This document shows, piece by piece, positions 35,101 through 50,100 of a DNA stretch of 64,000 bases; positions within the stretch are counted from its first letter, which is position 1; the number at the start of each line of letters is the position of its first letter. Below the pieces are notes generated by a model, which worked only from the letters and a program-made list of their open reading frames with translations, had not been told where the DNA came from and made no database searches. The stretch is taken from the NCBI GenBank assembly GCA_032209605.1, contig JASFXZ010000009.1:22369553-22433552 (forward strand). Direction: 5' to 3'. This DNA comes from Mactromeris polynyma. Lineage: Eukaryota > Mollusca > Bivalvia > Venerida > Mactridae. Made by a program: the position numbers and the translations under genes.

Positions 35101-38100
35101 GGCGTTCACCGAAATACTGTAGACGCCTTGTGGAGACGGTACCAACAGTTTGGGGCAACCAGAGACCGGCCTCGATCAGGACGTCCACGCGTAACGTCTA
35201 TTCGCCAGGATACGTACATCCGGGTGGTTCATCTCCGTGACCGACTCAGAACTGCTTCTTTGACGGCTAGAAGTATTCCTGGCCTTAGAAGAATCAGTCC
35301 CCGAACGGTACGTAATCGATTGCGTGAACGAGGCATACGTCCACGACGTCCTGCCATACGTCCTGTTCTGCAGCAACGTCATCGTGTAGCACGTTTTGCC
35401 TGGTGTATAAGACACATACACTTCACGCAACATGACTGGGCACGTATTCTTTTCACGGATGAGTCCAGGTTCCATCTCGACAGCAGCGACGGCCGTTCTA
35501 GAGTGTACCGTCGTGTTGGTGAACGTTTCCATGACAGTTGTGCGATTGAACTACGTCCATTCGGCGGAGGTAGTGTCATGGTGTGGGGTGGCATCTCATC
35601 CCGTGGTAGAACAGCACTTGTGGTTGCAGACGGCACACTTACAGGCATCAGATATCGTGACGAAATCATACGGCCTCACGTCCTTCCATTTGTGCAGCAA
35701 CGTAACGCCACGTTGCAACAGGATAACGCTCGCCCGCACGTCGCGCGGGTTGTCACCGACTTTTGGACCCAGAACAATGTGAATGTGCTGCCCTGGCCTG
35801 CAATATCACCGGATTTGTCGCCTATAGAACACGTGTGGGATGAGATGCAGCGACGGTTACGTGGCCTCCAAAATCAGCCGTTGACGTAACCTCACCTATC
35901 ACGTGCGCTTGTCAGAATCTGGAATGGTATTCCCCAGGCATTTTTCAGAACACTTGTCACATCAATGCGGCGTCGTTGTCAAGCATGCATCGATTCCAAT
36001 GGTGGACATACACGGTATTGATGCGCCTGAAAACTGATCTCTATCTAAGACGCAGCTGATTCAATAACCATATCAATTGAGCTGGTGTTAAATAAAGGTA
36101 AGATAAAACCCTGTTGAAATTTTTATAGCGATTCCTTACATACCTCCTAAGTTATAGCATATTATACACATGCACAGTTTCTTTTTTCCGCTAGTATATA
36201 TATAGTAACAGCTTTGCTGTTTCTCAGGTTCATTGTATTTATAATGTATTCATACTAACTTAAATTGACTACAACTTCTACAAATAAGGATTCAATGATT
36301 TATTTCTTGCACACTAATATTTTAAGCATTAGTTTACATATAATAATAAGCACAATTTCAAGTACCCTACATAAAAGCAATAAATTTATGAAGAGATGAA
36401 ACAGAATTTTGACTTTACTAATTTGGACCCCGCCCAAAAGTAACAAAATAGACCCTTAGTTTATATCTAAAGAGGTGGAACAGTGACAAGGGTAAAATCT
36501 ATCTTGTGAACTGAGCACAGAGTGTTGGCAACTCTGCCTTTTATACCCTTTTTGAAGACAAAAGCATGAGATTTTCATGAAGCATGAAAATCTCATTGAA
36601 CAAGATACACAACGACTAACATTATGACTATATGAAAATGTTACCAGAAGATGTGTAATGAACCACACAATATAAACATCTACATGTATACTGTAAAACC
36701 AATAATTATTACATAGTGTTGATATTTGATGACCAGGGACTAGAATTAATCTTGAAATTGACCCATCCCTGCCACACTATGGCAACTGTTTTATTGTGAC
36801 ACTACAAAATGAAATAAAATTTGGTTCTTTTTGTTGTTTTACAATGTACATGTATAGCCCATGAAATAATTTTATGCAATTTAGTGTAATTTGAGAGCAG
36901 GGTTTATTTTGGCTATTTTAGGAAGATAACTTATACCCTTCAAATTGGGAAATTAGTGTGTAAAAAATAGAAATTGGGGGAAAAGTCTAGAAATTACAGC
37001 AACACTTGAGGAATAAAAGTCTAGGAAGTTGTGATTAATTAATAAACAATTGCTATTTATATGAACTGTCTGTGAGAGAAAACCTTGTACCTTCGTAAAT
37101 TTTTAGTTAAATTGAACCAAAACCTTTTCTCAAGATTTATTGGGAACTTTTACATGAAAATTGGGAAAATATAAGTCGTTTTGGCATTGGGAATAACGGC
37201 TATAAAATACAGCTGACAAAAAACTGGAGAGATGTAAGATTATGAAATGCATTTCAGTTGTGAATTGTCAGACTAAAATAAAAGTGAAGTTCTTTTAATC
37301 TCATCTACCAATCAACACCTATTAACACGCACTAAAATTGACCACAGGGGAGCGCAATGTTGGCCACAGTATAAGGATGTCCTTTTTATGTGTTGCTCGG
37401 CTAATTGACTGAAATGTGCCAAATAGAAAAACTAATTGTCAGTGTGAATTGATCTGGGCATGCTGTAGTTTCTTCAAATTGACAACACTTGATCAAATAC
37501 TTACTAGTTTTATTACAGTGGTAGTTTCTGTTCTTTCACAATCATGTTAAATTTGGTAAGATTACAGAATTTGACCTATGACAATCTGTAACTTTGACAA
37601 TTGTAGATATGACCATTCAGAAAAATGCAATTGTGTAAGATATGATTAACTATACAATTGGGCTACATATTTTTCTGGCTATCAATAAAATCTGCCTCCA
37701 GTGGCTGATATTAGCTTCATGGCGTGTTTCATTGCTAAATATTAAGAGTACTTGCAGTCATACCAGAAATTTTATTTTGCAATATACATTGTTTTGAATA
37801 TTTGTTTTGGATGATACCAATTTTTTTCGGAAAGAGTGTTGTTGAATGAATGAATGTTTTTAATTTTCTATACAGGACAGTGAAACTAGTCAAAAGAAAG
37901 AATGTAGATGGAATCAGAAGTTGCCTAATATGGCTTTAAAGGGTTCTTCATCAGGGGAGACAACTCAGGACAACTCGTTATCGTACAGTAGCATCTCTGG
38001 TGATGCTACAATATGTGAGACTCAGTATACAAGGTTTGTTAGCTGCTCAATTTATTTGACTCACATATATACAGGGATATCAATAAGAGCCGGGAGCCGG

Positions 38101-41100
38101 TAAAATTACCCGGTAACTTAAGCATCATCAAACGGCTACTTTTCTTGTATGAGTGATCTTAATAAAGGGTAATTACCTCAGACCCCCACCTACTTTTGGT
38201 GACTTTCCTGCTAATTCAAAAAATAGTGACACCCCTGTATATATGACTTTTGAACACTTCCATGACAACACATGGGTCCATATTCACAAACTTTTTAAGA
38301 CTGAATCTCAGACTTGGACTTTAAAATTGCAAAAAAATAAAACTACAAGCATTTCATTTTCATTATATTTAAACAGATAAATTTTTGCATGAATATTTCT
38401 TATTACTCGCTCTACACTTTTGCCACTTTTTATCAAAATATATTGTGTAACAATAAGGTAGGAACATAATGAAAATTTACCATTTTAATGTCTAAGTCTG
38501 AGATTCAGTCTTAAAACGTTTACGAATATAGGCCCTGTATTAGATGACGTTGGGTATGACGTCATGTATTTCCCAATCTAAGTTTTGATGTCACAAAATC
38601 AGTACTTCGTCCGTATATGTTTTTGTGGGTTAATTGTGATTAATAGAATTAAATGAACGTGGAAATATTTATAGTTTTGTATAATTTGTTTTATTCCATT
38701 TGAAGGACAGAATGCACATGCTGCTGCGACATCATCATTTGGTAGCTTACTTTTGCATATTGTTCTAAATATTGGAATTGCTATATAAAGAAAAGTAAAC
38801 ATCATATTTTAATATTTTTTGGTTTTAAATGAAAGTTGAAAAATATATCTGTTGGGGTTGAGGTACCTTAAGCCATTGATAAGTTGAATAAACTGAGTGC
38901 TAAGCAGTATTTTCAGAGTGGTGTTAACCAATTAATAATCTGTGATTTTATTGGTTTTTCCAAACCAATGATAGATCATGATTTTTGAACCAATTCCCAA
39001 CTCTACTACCTACTCACCTTCACTAAGTAGGGTAGGTCCACAAAGTAGGGTTGGGGGACAGCATTCAGAAACTTAAAACAACATTTGTAGAAAATGGCAT
39101 TCGCTAAAAGACTGCATGATGACTTTTCTTAAAAATTTTCTGGAACTGCTAAGTATGAGTCAGATACATGTATTTTTCATACTAGCGCTAACTCAGCGCG
39201 TAGGTCAGGATAGAAAATACCTGCATCGGACTCTCGTATTTGTTGGGTTATATTACCTACTATTCTCATTTTTATGACTAAGCCTTTTTTTATGAGGGGA
39301 AATATTTCTATTTTCCTCATAAATAAGTACATGGAGGTCAAGGTCATCCCACTCCATACTTTACAACATAGCAGTTAGTGTGCGTAAGAAAAGTTTCAAG
39401 GTTAGTATTTCATATTCAAGATTCAATGATTTAAGACTAAGCATATTTAGACAAAAAATTAGGAGTATGTACCATCAAATGTTGCCTGAACATCTGAAAG
39501 ACAAAACTGTGACAGACTTCTTTGGTTGGCATGGAAACAGTTCAAATTTCAATTGTTTTACTGTGGTTAGTCTTGGTGTCTTATGACGTAAATGATGTTT
39601 TTTTTATTTGCAGACTGAAGACATTTTTATCTGATACTATAGCATTGTCTGGTGAAGATTATAACAATGCATTATTTCCAGTATTTGTTCATATCTATGT
39701 GGAACTATTGAGCAATGGACTTAAAACACAAGGTAAATAAATGTAGGGATATTTTGAAAAAGTAAATATTTTCAGATTTAATTTGAAACCTTTAAGGTGA
39801 TTTGTATATTTCTATAAGTAAAAAGTTGATCTTATAAGTTTGGCTCAACATTTAGGTTTGTATTTTCTAAAGGCACAAAATTCCTCCAGTTTTAGGGGCG
39901 AGTATCAGAATCCAGAACCTCTCTAGTTCCCTTGTACTAGGGCTGCCACAATACAGGTGTCTCTCTGTTCAGTTTGATTTAATACTACCGTTTTGGTTAT
40001 TGGTGATATATGAATATATGAAATTCAGAAAACTCTCAATTACTGATATATTCAAAGAAATATACATGGTCACTGGTGACATCACATGTGACTTTTTCTG
40101 TAAATGACGTTGCTTAAAGAAGAGGTTGGAAATCGTACAGCAGTCCTCAAGTTATTATAATTGCTAATTAATATGTTCTATTAGAATTATAAACCCTATT
40201 TCGCCGTAATTTATTTTAGAAATACACAAGTGTATGTATATCTCATATTGTTATTCCTGTATCTTCTATATTGTTTAACCCACAATAATAGAATTTACAT
40301 ACTTATATAGAAAATTTGATTCCCTAGAACTTTTACATTCATGTAAAAATGATTAAACCAATACTTAACATTATTATTTCATATTGAATGAAGATAGTTT
40401 GGAGATAGTGTAGGCTATGTGACCAGTCGGTTGTTTCCCGCCCAGTTTCGGCATGTTGCGGCCAGTTGTCTTGACTTGTCCTGTGATCTTTTCCATCCAT
40501 TAATCCCCTCTCCCCCTTCATTCACTGTCCACTTTGATTCTCCTAGTTGTTCCTTGTGGTCTGCAGGGCCATCCTTGTGCCTCTGTTCCTTAACAAGTGT
40601 GCCCTTTGACCTCCTTAAGTGCCTTATGTTTTGTGGATTGTTGTTTTCCCGAAGGTCTGCGTGGGGAGGCACTGTCTTGTGTATGTGACGTTCCCTGTTG
40701 TTAAGTATTATCTCTTTCTTATAGGTAAATGGGATATATGTCAATGGAGTAAAGAGTTAAGGAAGTAGAACAATGCGTTATAATATAAAGTAGAGCAATC
40801 CCTAGAAATAGAACTTCACATCCCATAATAAAACTTTACAGTTCCAATAGTGGTGTAACTACAAGATATTGAGTATAAATTGACTAGAATATTGCTGTAG
40901 GAATAAAAACGTCTTCTGATGTACCAAACCGAATATTCGTAAGACAGTACCAAACTGAACAGTGTGAAAAAAAGTACTGAAAATAATTGAACTTCAGTTA
41001 ATTGTTGCAGCCCTTCCTAGTACACCGCATATCTGTATTCTCGCGGTACTTATTGAATAATGAATAATAATAAAAGAATACAATGTAGTTAACTTGAAAT

Positions 41101-44100
41101 CAAATACCAGCACATAATCATACATTTCAATCCTATACAAATTCCAAACAGCTTAAAATTACTGTTATAATGGCAAAGAAAAGCAGACGAACATGAATTA
41201 TTATTTTTTATACAAATTTTTTATTAGGGATTGCATGCTGTTTTGATAGAAAATGATTTTAAAAGCATTTTATCGCAAATGCTTACCAAAAGATGGTTCA
41301 TATTGATTGAGATTGTTTTTTATTTGAGAAAAAAAGTAGGTCAACCACGTTATTTCATAATCACCGGTTGGTGGCGGACGGCAATTGCTGCGAGATTTGT
41401 GATATCGTAAGAATAGTGATGATGACTATACTGTTAAAACGTTTGTCTTATTTTTTAGCTCATAAATTCTTTAGTCGACACTGCACCTTATTCAAAACAA
41501 CCACAGATCATCTGCAGCTTCTAGAGCAGTTATCTAAACTCTACTCAAAAGCTGATATGATATCGTGCAAGGAAGTTCAAGCATTTAAGTAAGTTATCAT
41601 TTGAAACTTTGGAGCATATTTTTTTTAAATTATAGGCTTTAATATTACTTAAATCATCTTGTATAATTATTGATGGTTAATTTTGTTGTTTGGAAAGTGA
41701 CCCATAACTAGAGCTGTTTTTGATAGCTATGATATATATCTTTGATATTTTTCCGTTGATCGATTATCGATATATATTTTGAAAAATCAATGCGTATGGA
41801 TAATAAATATTGGTCTGAATATGAAAAAAAATCACCCAAAATAAAAATGGAAGCTGGCGCGCTATCGAAAGAGGCTATGTCTCAAACTTGCCATACCTAT
41901 CAAATGTGTTAAAGGAAATATTTTTCTTATTTACTTTTCAAAATCACTTCATAATAGTGAGGAGCAAGATGGTCAAAGTAACACATAGGCATGTGAAAGA
42001 CATAACTAGAAGTGAACATATATGAAATCATGAACTGCAAGCATGTAAAATGCATTTTGTAAATAATTCTTGATATATTGATGTGTCATTGATGTTTCTT
42101 GTCCTATATATCGATATCATCAATATGCAGTTTACCTAATCAATGACAGCTCTACCCCTAACCATTATACCATTGGCCGGTAAATACTTGTTCTGTTTGA
42201 ATAATTCAATATTAAAAGCGCTATTTTTAAGCCCATTTTCAATTTTTTCCACTCTTTATTTAACCTCAATATTAAGACCACCTCAATAATAAGACCAGTT
42301 TCCAAGGGTGGTCGCATTATCGAGGTGTTACTGTACTATTTCAGCGGATACTTTTGCGAGTGAGGAAGTTAGTGAATCAGCCATTTTAGATGTTTCATAA
42401 GTGATAATGTTTGCAAATCACTGTAAAGAATATTTATACATTTTAGAGTCTAGCATGTAAATATATACTTCTGTGTATGAGGAAATTTATACTGATCGAT
42501 ATTTTCGCAACTTTCCTGAATTCTCAAAGGCGTTAAAGAAAAATATGTTTGTTTCAGGTTTCTCGACCGACCCTATTTTTTTTGCCCCGACCTTAGAACA
42601 TTTTTGGCGTGTTAACTTTTTTTTCTTTTTGGTTAAATTACTTTGAGTGAATTCGTCTTTAGATTCATTTCTGCCCAGTTTTTAAACGCTTTACGAATAT
42701 TCAAGCTATAGAGCATTACTCACCTCGAATAAACATTATCCATGTTAAAAAGGAAAGGGGATTTGTCTTTTAACATATATTCATTTAAATCTATGTTGCT
42801 TCATTTGAAAAAAAAATCTCCACAAAAAAATCCGACCTACCTACCCTATTTTTTTGGGCACGAAACCTGAAACAAACATATATTTTATTTAAGCCTAAAA
42901 GAGTAATGCGTACATTGTTTTCCAATATCACAATGTGGATGGAATGTCATGGCCTACATTCTAGAGGAAAAGTTATGTCTAGAATCTGTCACAGACACGG
43001 GGTATTATTTGTGGTATTCTGATACCAGAGTCCTTGTAATTATGGTTGCAATCTGGTCCAACTTGAAAATATGGAATATCAGATATCTCTAGTGGCAACG
43101 TATTTCTCTGATTTTATTTGTCTTTGAAATGTGAGGGAAGGTCGAAAAATACCCAGACTTCGGTGATACTGTCTTTCCACGTGCAACAAAGTACATATAT
43201 TGTACATGAGCGGGAACTACATTCTTTCGACAATATTTCGATCATATTCAAGTTTGTATACACATTTTGGACATTATTTATAATGATTGGTGATTCAGCT
43301 AATTTGTACTGGCAGAGGTCATGCATGAGGTAGCCCATCCCTCGTACATCTGTGAAAACAATACATAATCATGTAGTGCTGATGAATTGTGGTGGTTTAC
43401 TAATATATTGCTGTCTAACTGTGTAACATATTTGTGATCATATTTTTCAGAGACATGAAATATCAATTAGTTTTGACAAAGGACAGGTTTGATTCTCTGA
43501 TGAGATATTTGAAGGTATTGAAATGCATATCTATCTACAATAATTTATACATGTATACTCAGCACATTTAAAAACACATAATACAAATTTTCTCAAGTTT
43601 TTTTACTTACACAGTGGTACTAGAAAAAGCATAAGTCGTGATATTATTTCATGGTAATGCAATATATATAATTACATATTTTATGAACAGGTATTTTCAT
43701 ATCAGATGAAATTCACATTAACATAAAATTCGGTCTAAAACTGTGCGTTTTTAAATGGACTGAGTACATATATAAACAAGTTAAGTAGTTTTTTGCTGTT
43801 GTTTGTTTCAAATATCAAATACATCAATAACATGTTATACATGTAATCAGTCAAGTAAAGAAAATATTTAAATATGTCGCATCTGTGCACAAAGAAACAT
43901 AAGCTCAGTAAAGCTATTTAGTGACAAACTTGAGTGCAATTTAAGAATTAACTATTTACAATTAAGATCATAAACCTACATTCCCAGCAAGTAGTGTGAG
44001 TAGCGATGCAGAGTGTCTTACTTAAGGACAAACGCCAAGGTGAGTGGCGCAACTAGGGATTGAACTGAGGACCCTTCCATCTGAAATCTGACACATTAAT

Positions 44101-47100
44101 ACTACTCCACAAAAGTTGTTTTTAATCACTGTGAGAGTTTAAGGTGTTTACTATTAATATTTCCCTCTCCAGAGGAGATGATGGGCACTCCAAGGGGGTT
44201 AAGACACACGTCAGTATTTGTTGTTTAAATTGCACCCTTTTTTATTAGTTTTGTCATATCCCCCAGGGTCAAGGGTGTCATAGGCATTATGAATTCCCTA
44301 CAGAAAAGCCTTGCCAAGTCATATTTCTCCCATAGCGACCACAAAAGGGCCTGTCAAGATTGCACTTATCTTGAATCATTGTCTTTCTTTGAGTCTCCTG
44401 CATGCTTCCTTCCCCTGAAACATCGATATGTGCACTAGGAGTAGCGAGTCTGACTCCTGATCCAAAGTTCATGAGTTTGAACCCCGCAATGAGCCGAGTC
44501 TGACCACGAACTTCACTGTCCCTAAATTTGGCACAAGCACTGGTTGGTAGCCAGGAAGCAGTCATCAAGACTGATGTATATAAGTTGTAAGAACTCGTTT
44601 CACAATTGATGTTAAATCAATGACAATGAGTTTATTTGTTTTTGGCCTCAGACCCATAACAAGATGATTGTTGTTGATGTAAAATCCATAAGTTTAAACC
44701 TAATCTACATGAAATCATTTAAAACGACCACAAATTGGCCTTGAGTTGTTTTCAATCTAGTGAATCAGGTCTGTATTTAGATGTGATGTTTTGTGATGAT
44801 GTTTTCTCAATTAATTTTCTCTACTGCTGTTTTTTCTTTGCATAGGCTGATGATAATATGATACTCCTGCAAGTTTTCAATCAAAACATACAGTTGCTAG
44901 GTAACTATTGTACTAGATCAATCTGATACTAAAATTATCTGTTTGTTGTGCTCATAATTATACTGATGTTTTATGCTTAGTAGTTACATGCTTGTAAAAT
45001 GGTGATTCCTAGCTGAATGCGAGTGACCTAACCACAGGGTGTGGTCTAAAATTGCAAGCACTGCACTATACTTGCCAAAAGTTCTAAGTCCACTCATGCT
45101 TGGTTGGGTGAAATGTTAGCTGAAGTTAGATCTCACCTTGAGAAAAGTGTAAATAGATAAGTATGTGTGTTGTAGTTCAATAAAGGTAAGAAATGCCTTT
45201 TGAATTGCTCTGCTAGAAGCATAGTGGAATAAATTATTCCATAGATAATTCCCAAATTTACAATATTTACCTCCCATGTTCTGAATAGTCTGCTATATTG
45301 ATAGGCACATTTCCTTAATTTTTACAGGGAATATAATGTAAATGATGATAAAATAATCAGATAAATATAACAATGACTAATTCATTATGCCCATGAGGGC
45401 AATACCGCGACCTGTCCAGTCTATGATGTTTATAGTTATGTTTGAATTTTCGGAATTATCTTGTCAATATCCTGTATGTTTATACAATGTTGGTATGCTT
45501 GTGTACATACTGTGTATTTAAAAAAAATGATGTTGAACACAGCGTTGGTTGACTAGAACCATGCTTTGCTCCAACCCATTTTGTCAGTCCCTACGAGTTT
45601 GAGCCAACAGGATTCCGCTGTATGTATGACATGGCTTTGCTATTTGCATATCAGTGTTGTCTAGACCAATCAAATCTTACGTTAACCACTAAACCAACTT
45701 CTCTTTAGACAAACCATGTTTGTAACCTTGATGCAGATTGGTTAACCTGTCTATAGGGGTAACGTTACTATACTGAAATCCACTGAATTCCGATGAATTT
45801 ACCTAAATCCTTTTTGGATCTGGAGTGAACAGCAATCATAACATCTCAGCAATTTTTTATAATGCACAACAAATCTTAACCTTCAAATTGCGCTGACCAT
45901 CGTTTTTCAAGATTTTTCTTGTTTCCACTACAATAAATTGTACACATGTAAGCTGACATTATTTTATCAATTTATTCAAACAGACATGGAAATGATCAAA
46001 CATTAAAGAAACTCAAAAAGCGTGGACTTAGAACTGTTGTTAAGTTTACATTGGTTGAAATTATTAGTCCAAGACCCTGTGGACCCTCAGAATTATGTCA
46101 GCAATTTAAAAAAGTGTAATGTCCGTAGTTTATTTCTAATTTGAACTTCTTGTTAGTTGTTAAATATCTAAGCCTATAAGAAATTCATAATGCCAGTTTC
46201 GGTCAAAAGGTTTTGGCATTACTGAATTATGAGAGATATATTTCATACACATGTTACAACTTCTTTGGTCTATTTCATGTCCAAGTCTCCCATAATCTTA
46301 CAAAATGACTTTCTGCTTGATGTAAAACTCACAGGAAAGGACATTTCTTTTCGGTGCAGCCGTACTAACATGGATTTGCTATTTGCATATCAGTGTTGTG
46401 TAAACCAATCCAATCTTACGTTAACCACTACAGCAATTTCTCTTTAACTGAATAACGTTTGTAACCTTGACGCAGATTGGTTAACCTTTCGATAAATGGT
46501 ACGTTACCTTACCAAAATCCACTGAATTTCGGTGAATTTACCATAATCCATTTTGGATCTTGAGTGACCAGCGATCATAACATCTCGGCATTTTTAAGTT
46601 GAACAACAAATCTTAGCCTTCAAATTGCGCCAAACATCTTTTTTTCAAGATATTTCTTGTTTAACAATGTTGACCTATCCACCAAAGGCAGTTCATGCGA
46701 TATCCTTCATCACAGATTACATCAGATGATGTAGCGCAGCAGACATTTAGTTTTAATGAATTGCCTTTATAGTTTTACTTATATATTATACTATTTGCAT
46801 GATTGCTTTTTGTAGCTGAAGTATAGATTTAGTAGAATTTACTACATGTAGATGTTTTATGCTCAAATAATGTCTTGAAGTGTTACTCAAAGGATTGATT
46901 GATTTAAACAGAATTTGGGCTCTCCGGGTTTTCCCTAGGATTTTTCAGCTAGGGGTCCTTGTACCTTCGTGTTTGACATATTGGGGGTCTTCAGTAAATT
47001 TGTAGGGTCCAAGATATCCAATTTATGCTTGACAAAGGTTTATTTTAGGGGTCCAGGGATGCACAGTATCTGGAAAATTGTAGTCCCTAGAAAGAAAAGG

Positions 47101-50100
47101 GAGTCAGGGATTCAAGATTTCTGCCAATTTTAAATCTTTAAAACCTATTTCTTTCTAAGTATCATTATTCTATAAGGGTCAACTACATATACCATAAGTA
47201 GCTTTCATGAAATCAATAATGAGGTTTCTGGCACAATTTTTAAGCAAATATAAAAACATTGAATTTTTGTTGAGCTTTCTAGATGACAAGTGACAATATT
47301 TATTTCAATTTGAGTTGTTTCTTTTTATTTTCTAGCTTTGGCCATTGTTAACTAATTGCTAGATTATCATCAGTATATTGTATTGTATAATATACAGTCG
47401 GACCTTGTTCAAATTCACCGTGTCCGAAAATTTATTTCGAATGATACATCGTTTCAAATTGCCCATTTCAATTTGATGTGCATAAGAAGATTCACCGGAA
47501 CCTGATATTTAATTCGGATGATACCAAATATTTGAATAAGAGGTTATCGAAAAAACTAGGTTCGACTGTATTGTTTATATACTGGTCAAGGGTACTGACC
47601 GGCCATTTTGTGCTTTGAGAATATACGTTACATTATGACAGTGGTCTGAAATGATTACTGTGATTTTGACGTGTTTACGTTGACTTTTATCCGACAGTTT
47701 GATTCATGTAAGTCATAAAGCTATAGGTGACTGCAGTCAAATCAATATAAGATGTCTGTCAAGTAGCATATTGAAAACTTCACGGAAAAGTACACAATTT
47801 ATGGATTAGTACTTCGACCATTATAGTGATGTCTGTATTGGACTTGGCATGCTACTTTCAGTGCCTTTTGCACTTAATAAGAAGTAGAAGTTTTAATTGA
47901 CATGAAAAAAGGTATTCGAAGCAATAGAAATTTCAGTTGACATGAAAAAAAGGAAAGAAATAGAACTTTCGGTTGATATGAAAAAGGGCACTTGGCCCCA
48001 AATAAGATGATAGTTAAACAGTTAGTTTGCAATGGCCTTATGATTTGTGACTAGATGTTATAATATGTAGTTACAGGATTATACAGTAAAGCTTCTTCAC
48101 CGTTTGAGCAGGGTAACTCGTTCTATATCCTAGTTTCGCTTACATGCATGCTTTGTTTTGTTTCACCTGTTATGTTATCTAACGGTCAGTGAAATACTGT
48201 ATAAACTTAACTGTCCTGCGTTCAGTTACGGCTAACAGTTGCAAACATTTTGTTTTGTATCCCTTGCCCACCGTATCCCATTGACTGCACACTGGGAACC
48301 AAATTGAAAAACGTTATGAAATGTGAGCCGTCAATACCTTTTTACTGAACACAGGGCAGGTGCTAGTTTTCAAAAGTTTGAAGCCAGATTTGATACATTA
48401 AATAATTGTTTGCAGTATGATTATTAAAAGTGGCTATTTTAAACATTATTGGGAAATTTTAGTAACCAGATTGGATTTTTTAATAGCCAATTTCTAGATA
48501 CATGCATTTTTTGTGAGTCAAAAAGTACAGAAATTGGTGATTTCAGTTATTAAGTCAGAAGAAATGATTTTGTTCATAATATGTAGATCTATATGCTGTG
48601 AAAGTATAATTGTTTATGGGCCTGTTGATGTTTCCATTGAATTAGAATAAGAAACCAGCCACATTGCATATATGTAAGTATGTATACTTCTGTGGGCAAG
48701 AAAACTCATGCTGGCTGAAAACTTGACAGGACAGTATTGCTCTGATCGAAATGATTCATGTTGCTGCTTCGCTTTTGATTCTTCCTGTTTAAATACATAC
48801 TGTACCTGCAACAGGGTGGAATGTTGCCTTTAATCCTAAAGGTTGCAGTGTAAGGTGTATAAAAACAAAAAAGATTTGGTAGAGTTGACATAAGATCTGT
48901 TTATTCTTAGACCATAGACGTTTATACATAGATCTATGGTCTAGACTAAACAGATCTTCAGTCAACTCTACCAGATCTTTGTTTTAAACTGTTGTATATT
49001 TGTTACTTGTTTGCAATACTACTGTAATTACATACAGAAATAAAAAGTGCAAGTGAATAACAGTATTTTCGTGCATGATGCATCATGAAATATACTTGTT
49101 ATTATATCACGATTATGTGATGGCTGTATGTCTATTACCTATGTTGAATGCTTGTAATATAAATAAAAACCCTGTGGTTGTTAGAAATCATATCCATCGT
49201 GTTGGTATATATTCAAATAACTGTGCTATTGTCCTGACTTGTGTTTGGACTTCAAACTGTCATGGCTCAGCCCTTCTGTAACTGTGAGTGGCAGGTGTAA
49301 GTTTTCACTATTTTTATAGTGCAATTTTATTAACTGCAAACATTTGAATATATTACCTGGTCCATTGCATTTCAAAATAGCGATTCTGTTTTGTACACAG
49401 AGCATTTCCTTACCTAAATTGAAATGGATTGGTCCTGAAAGTTCATATACCAGAAATGTCATTGTGAGAATAGCCTTGTGAACATTCAAAATGCAAAATA
49501 CATGTACATGTATATACACGGGTGTCAATACAAGCTGATAGCTGGTAAAATTACCCAGTTACTCAAGCATCATCACCCGGCTACTTTTCTTGTATGAATG
49601 ATCATAATTAAGGGGAGAACCCCCAGACTTCTGCCTACTTTTGGTGGTAACCCTGCTAATTCAAGCATAGTGACACCCTTGCTATATGCTGCTTAGTTCG
49701 TTTTCACCAGATTACATTATATTCACAGATACAGTAAAGGGGTTGAAAGCTTGAGGAGTCCATATCAATGGATCAGTACAACACTATCGCTACGTCTATA
49801 AAAATACATAGAGGAGTTACGATAGTCTTGCATTTGACCCTCGATATTATTTAATGTATAGAAGCGGTTATAGACCAGTTTTGCTGTCACTCTATGTATT
49901 ATCAATAATTCAAGTAAAACCAGGGATTTTATTTATTGATCTATAATAGAGCACTTGTTATGTTCTGTACTTCGCATGTTCAGTTTTGATGTCTTTAATA
50001 CTGACACAATTTTTGTTTCACATGATTACCACCAATTTGAACCTTTATGTATATGGATGAGACATTATGTTACTATCAAAGAATTAATCATAGCTACTGC

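Noticed and set aside
35176..35782. Minus and shifted + frames within the Tc1 transposase
   Set aside because: Shadows of the DD34E frame.
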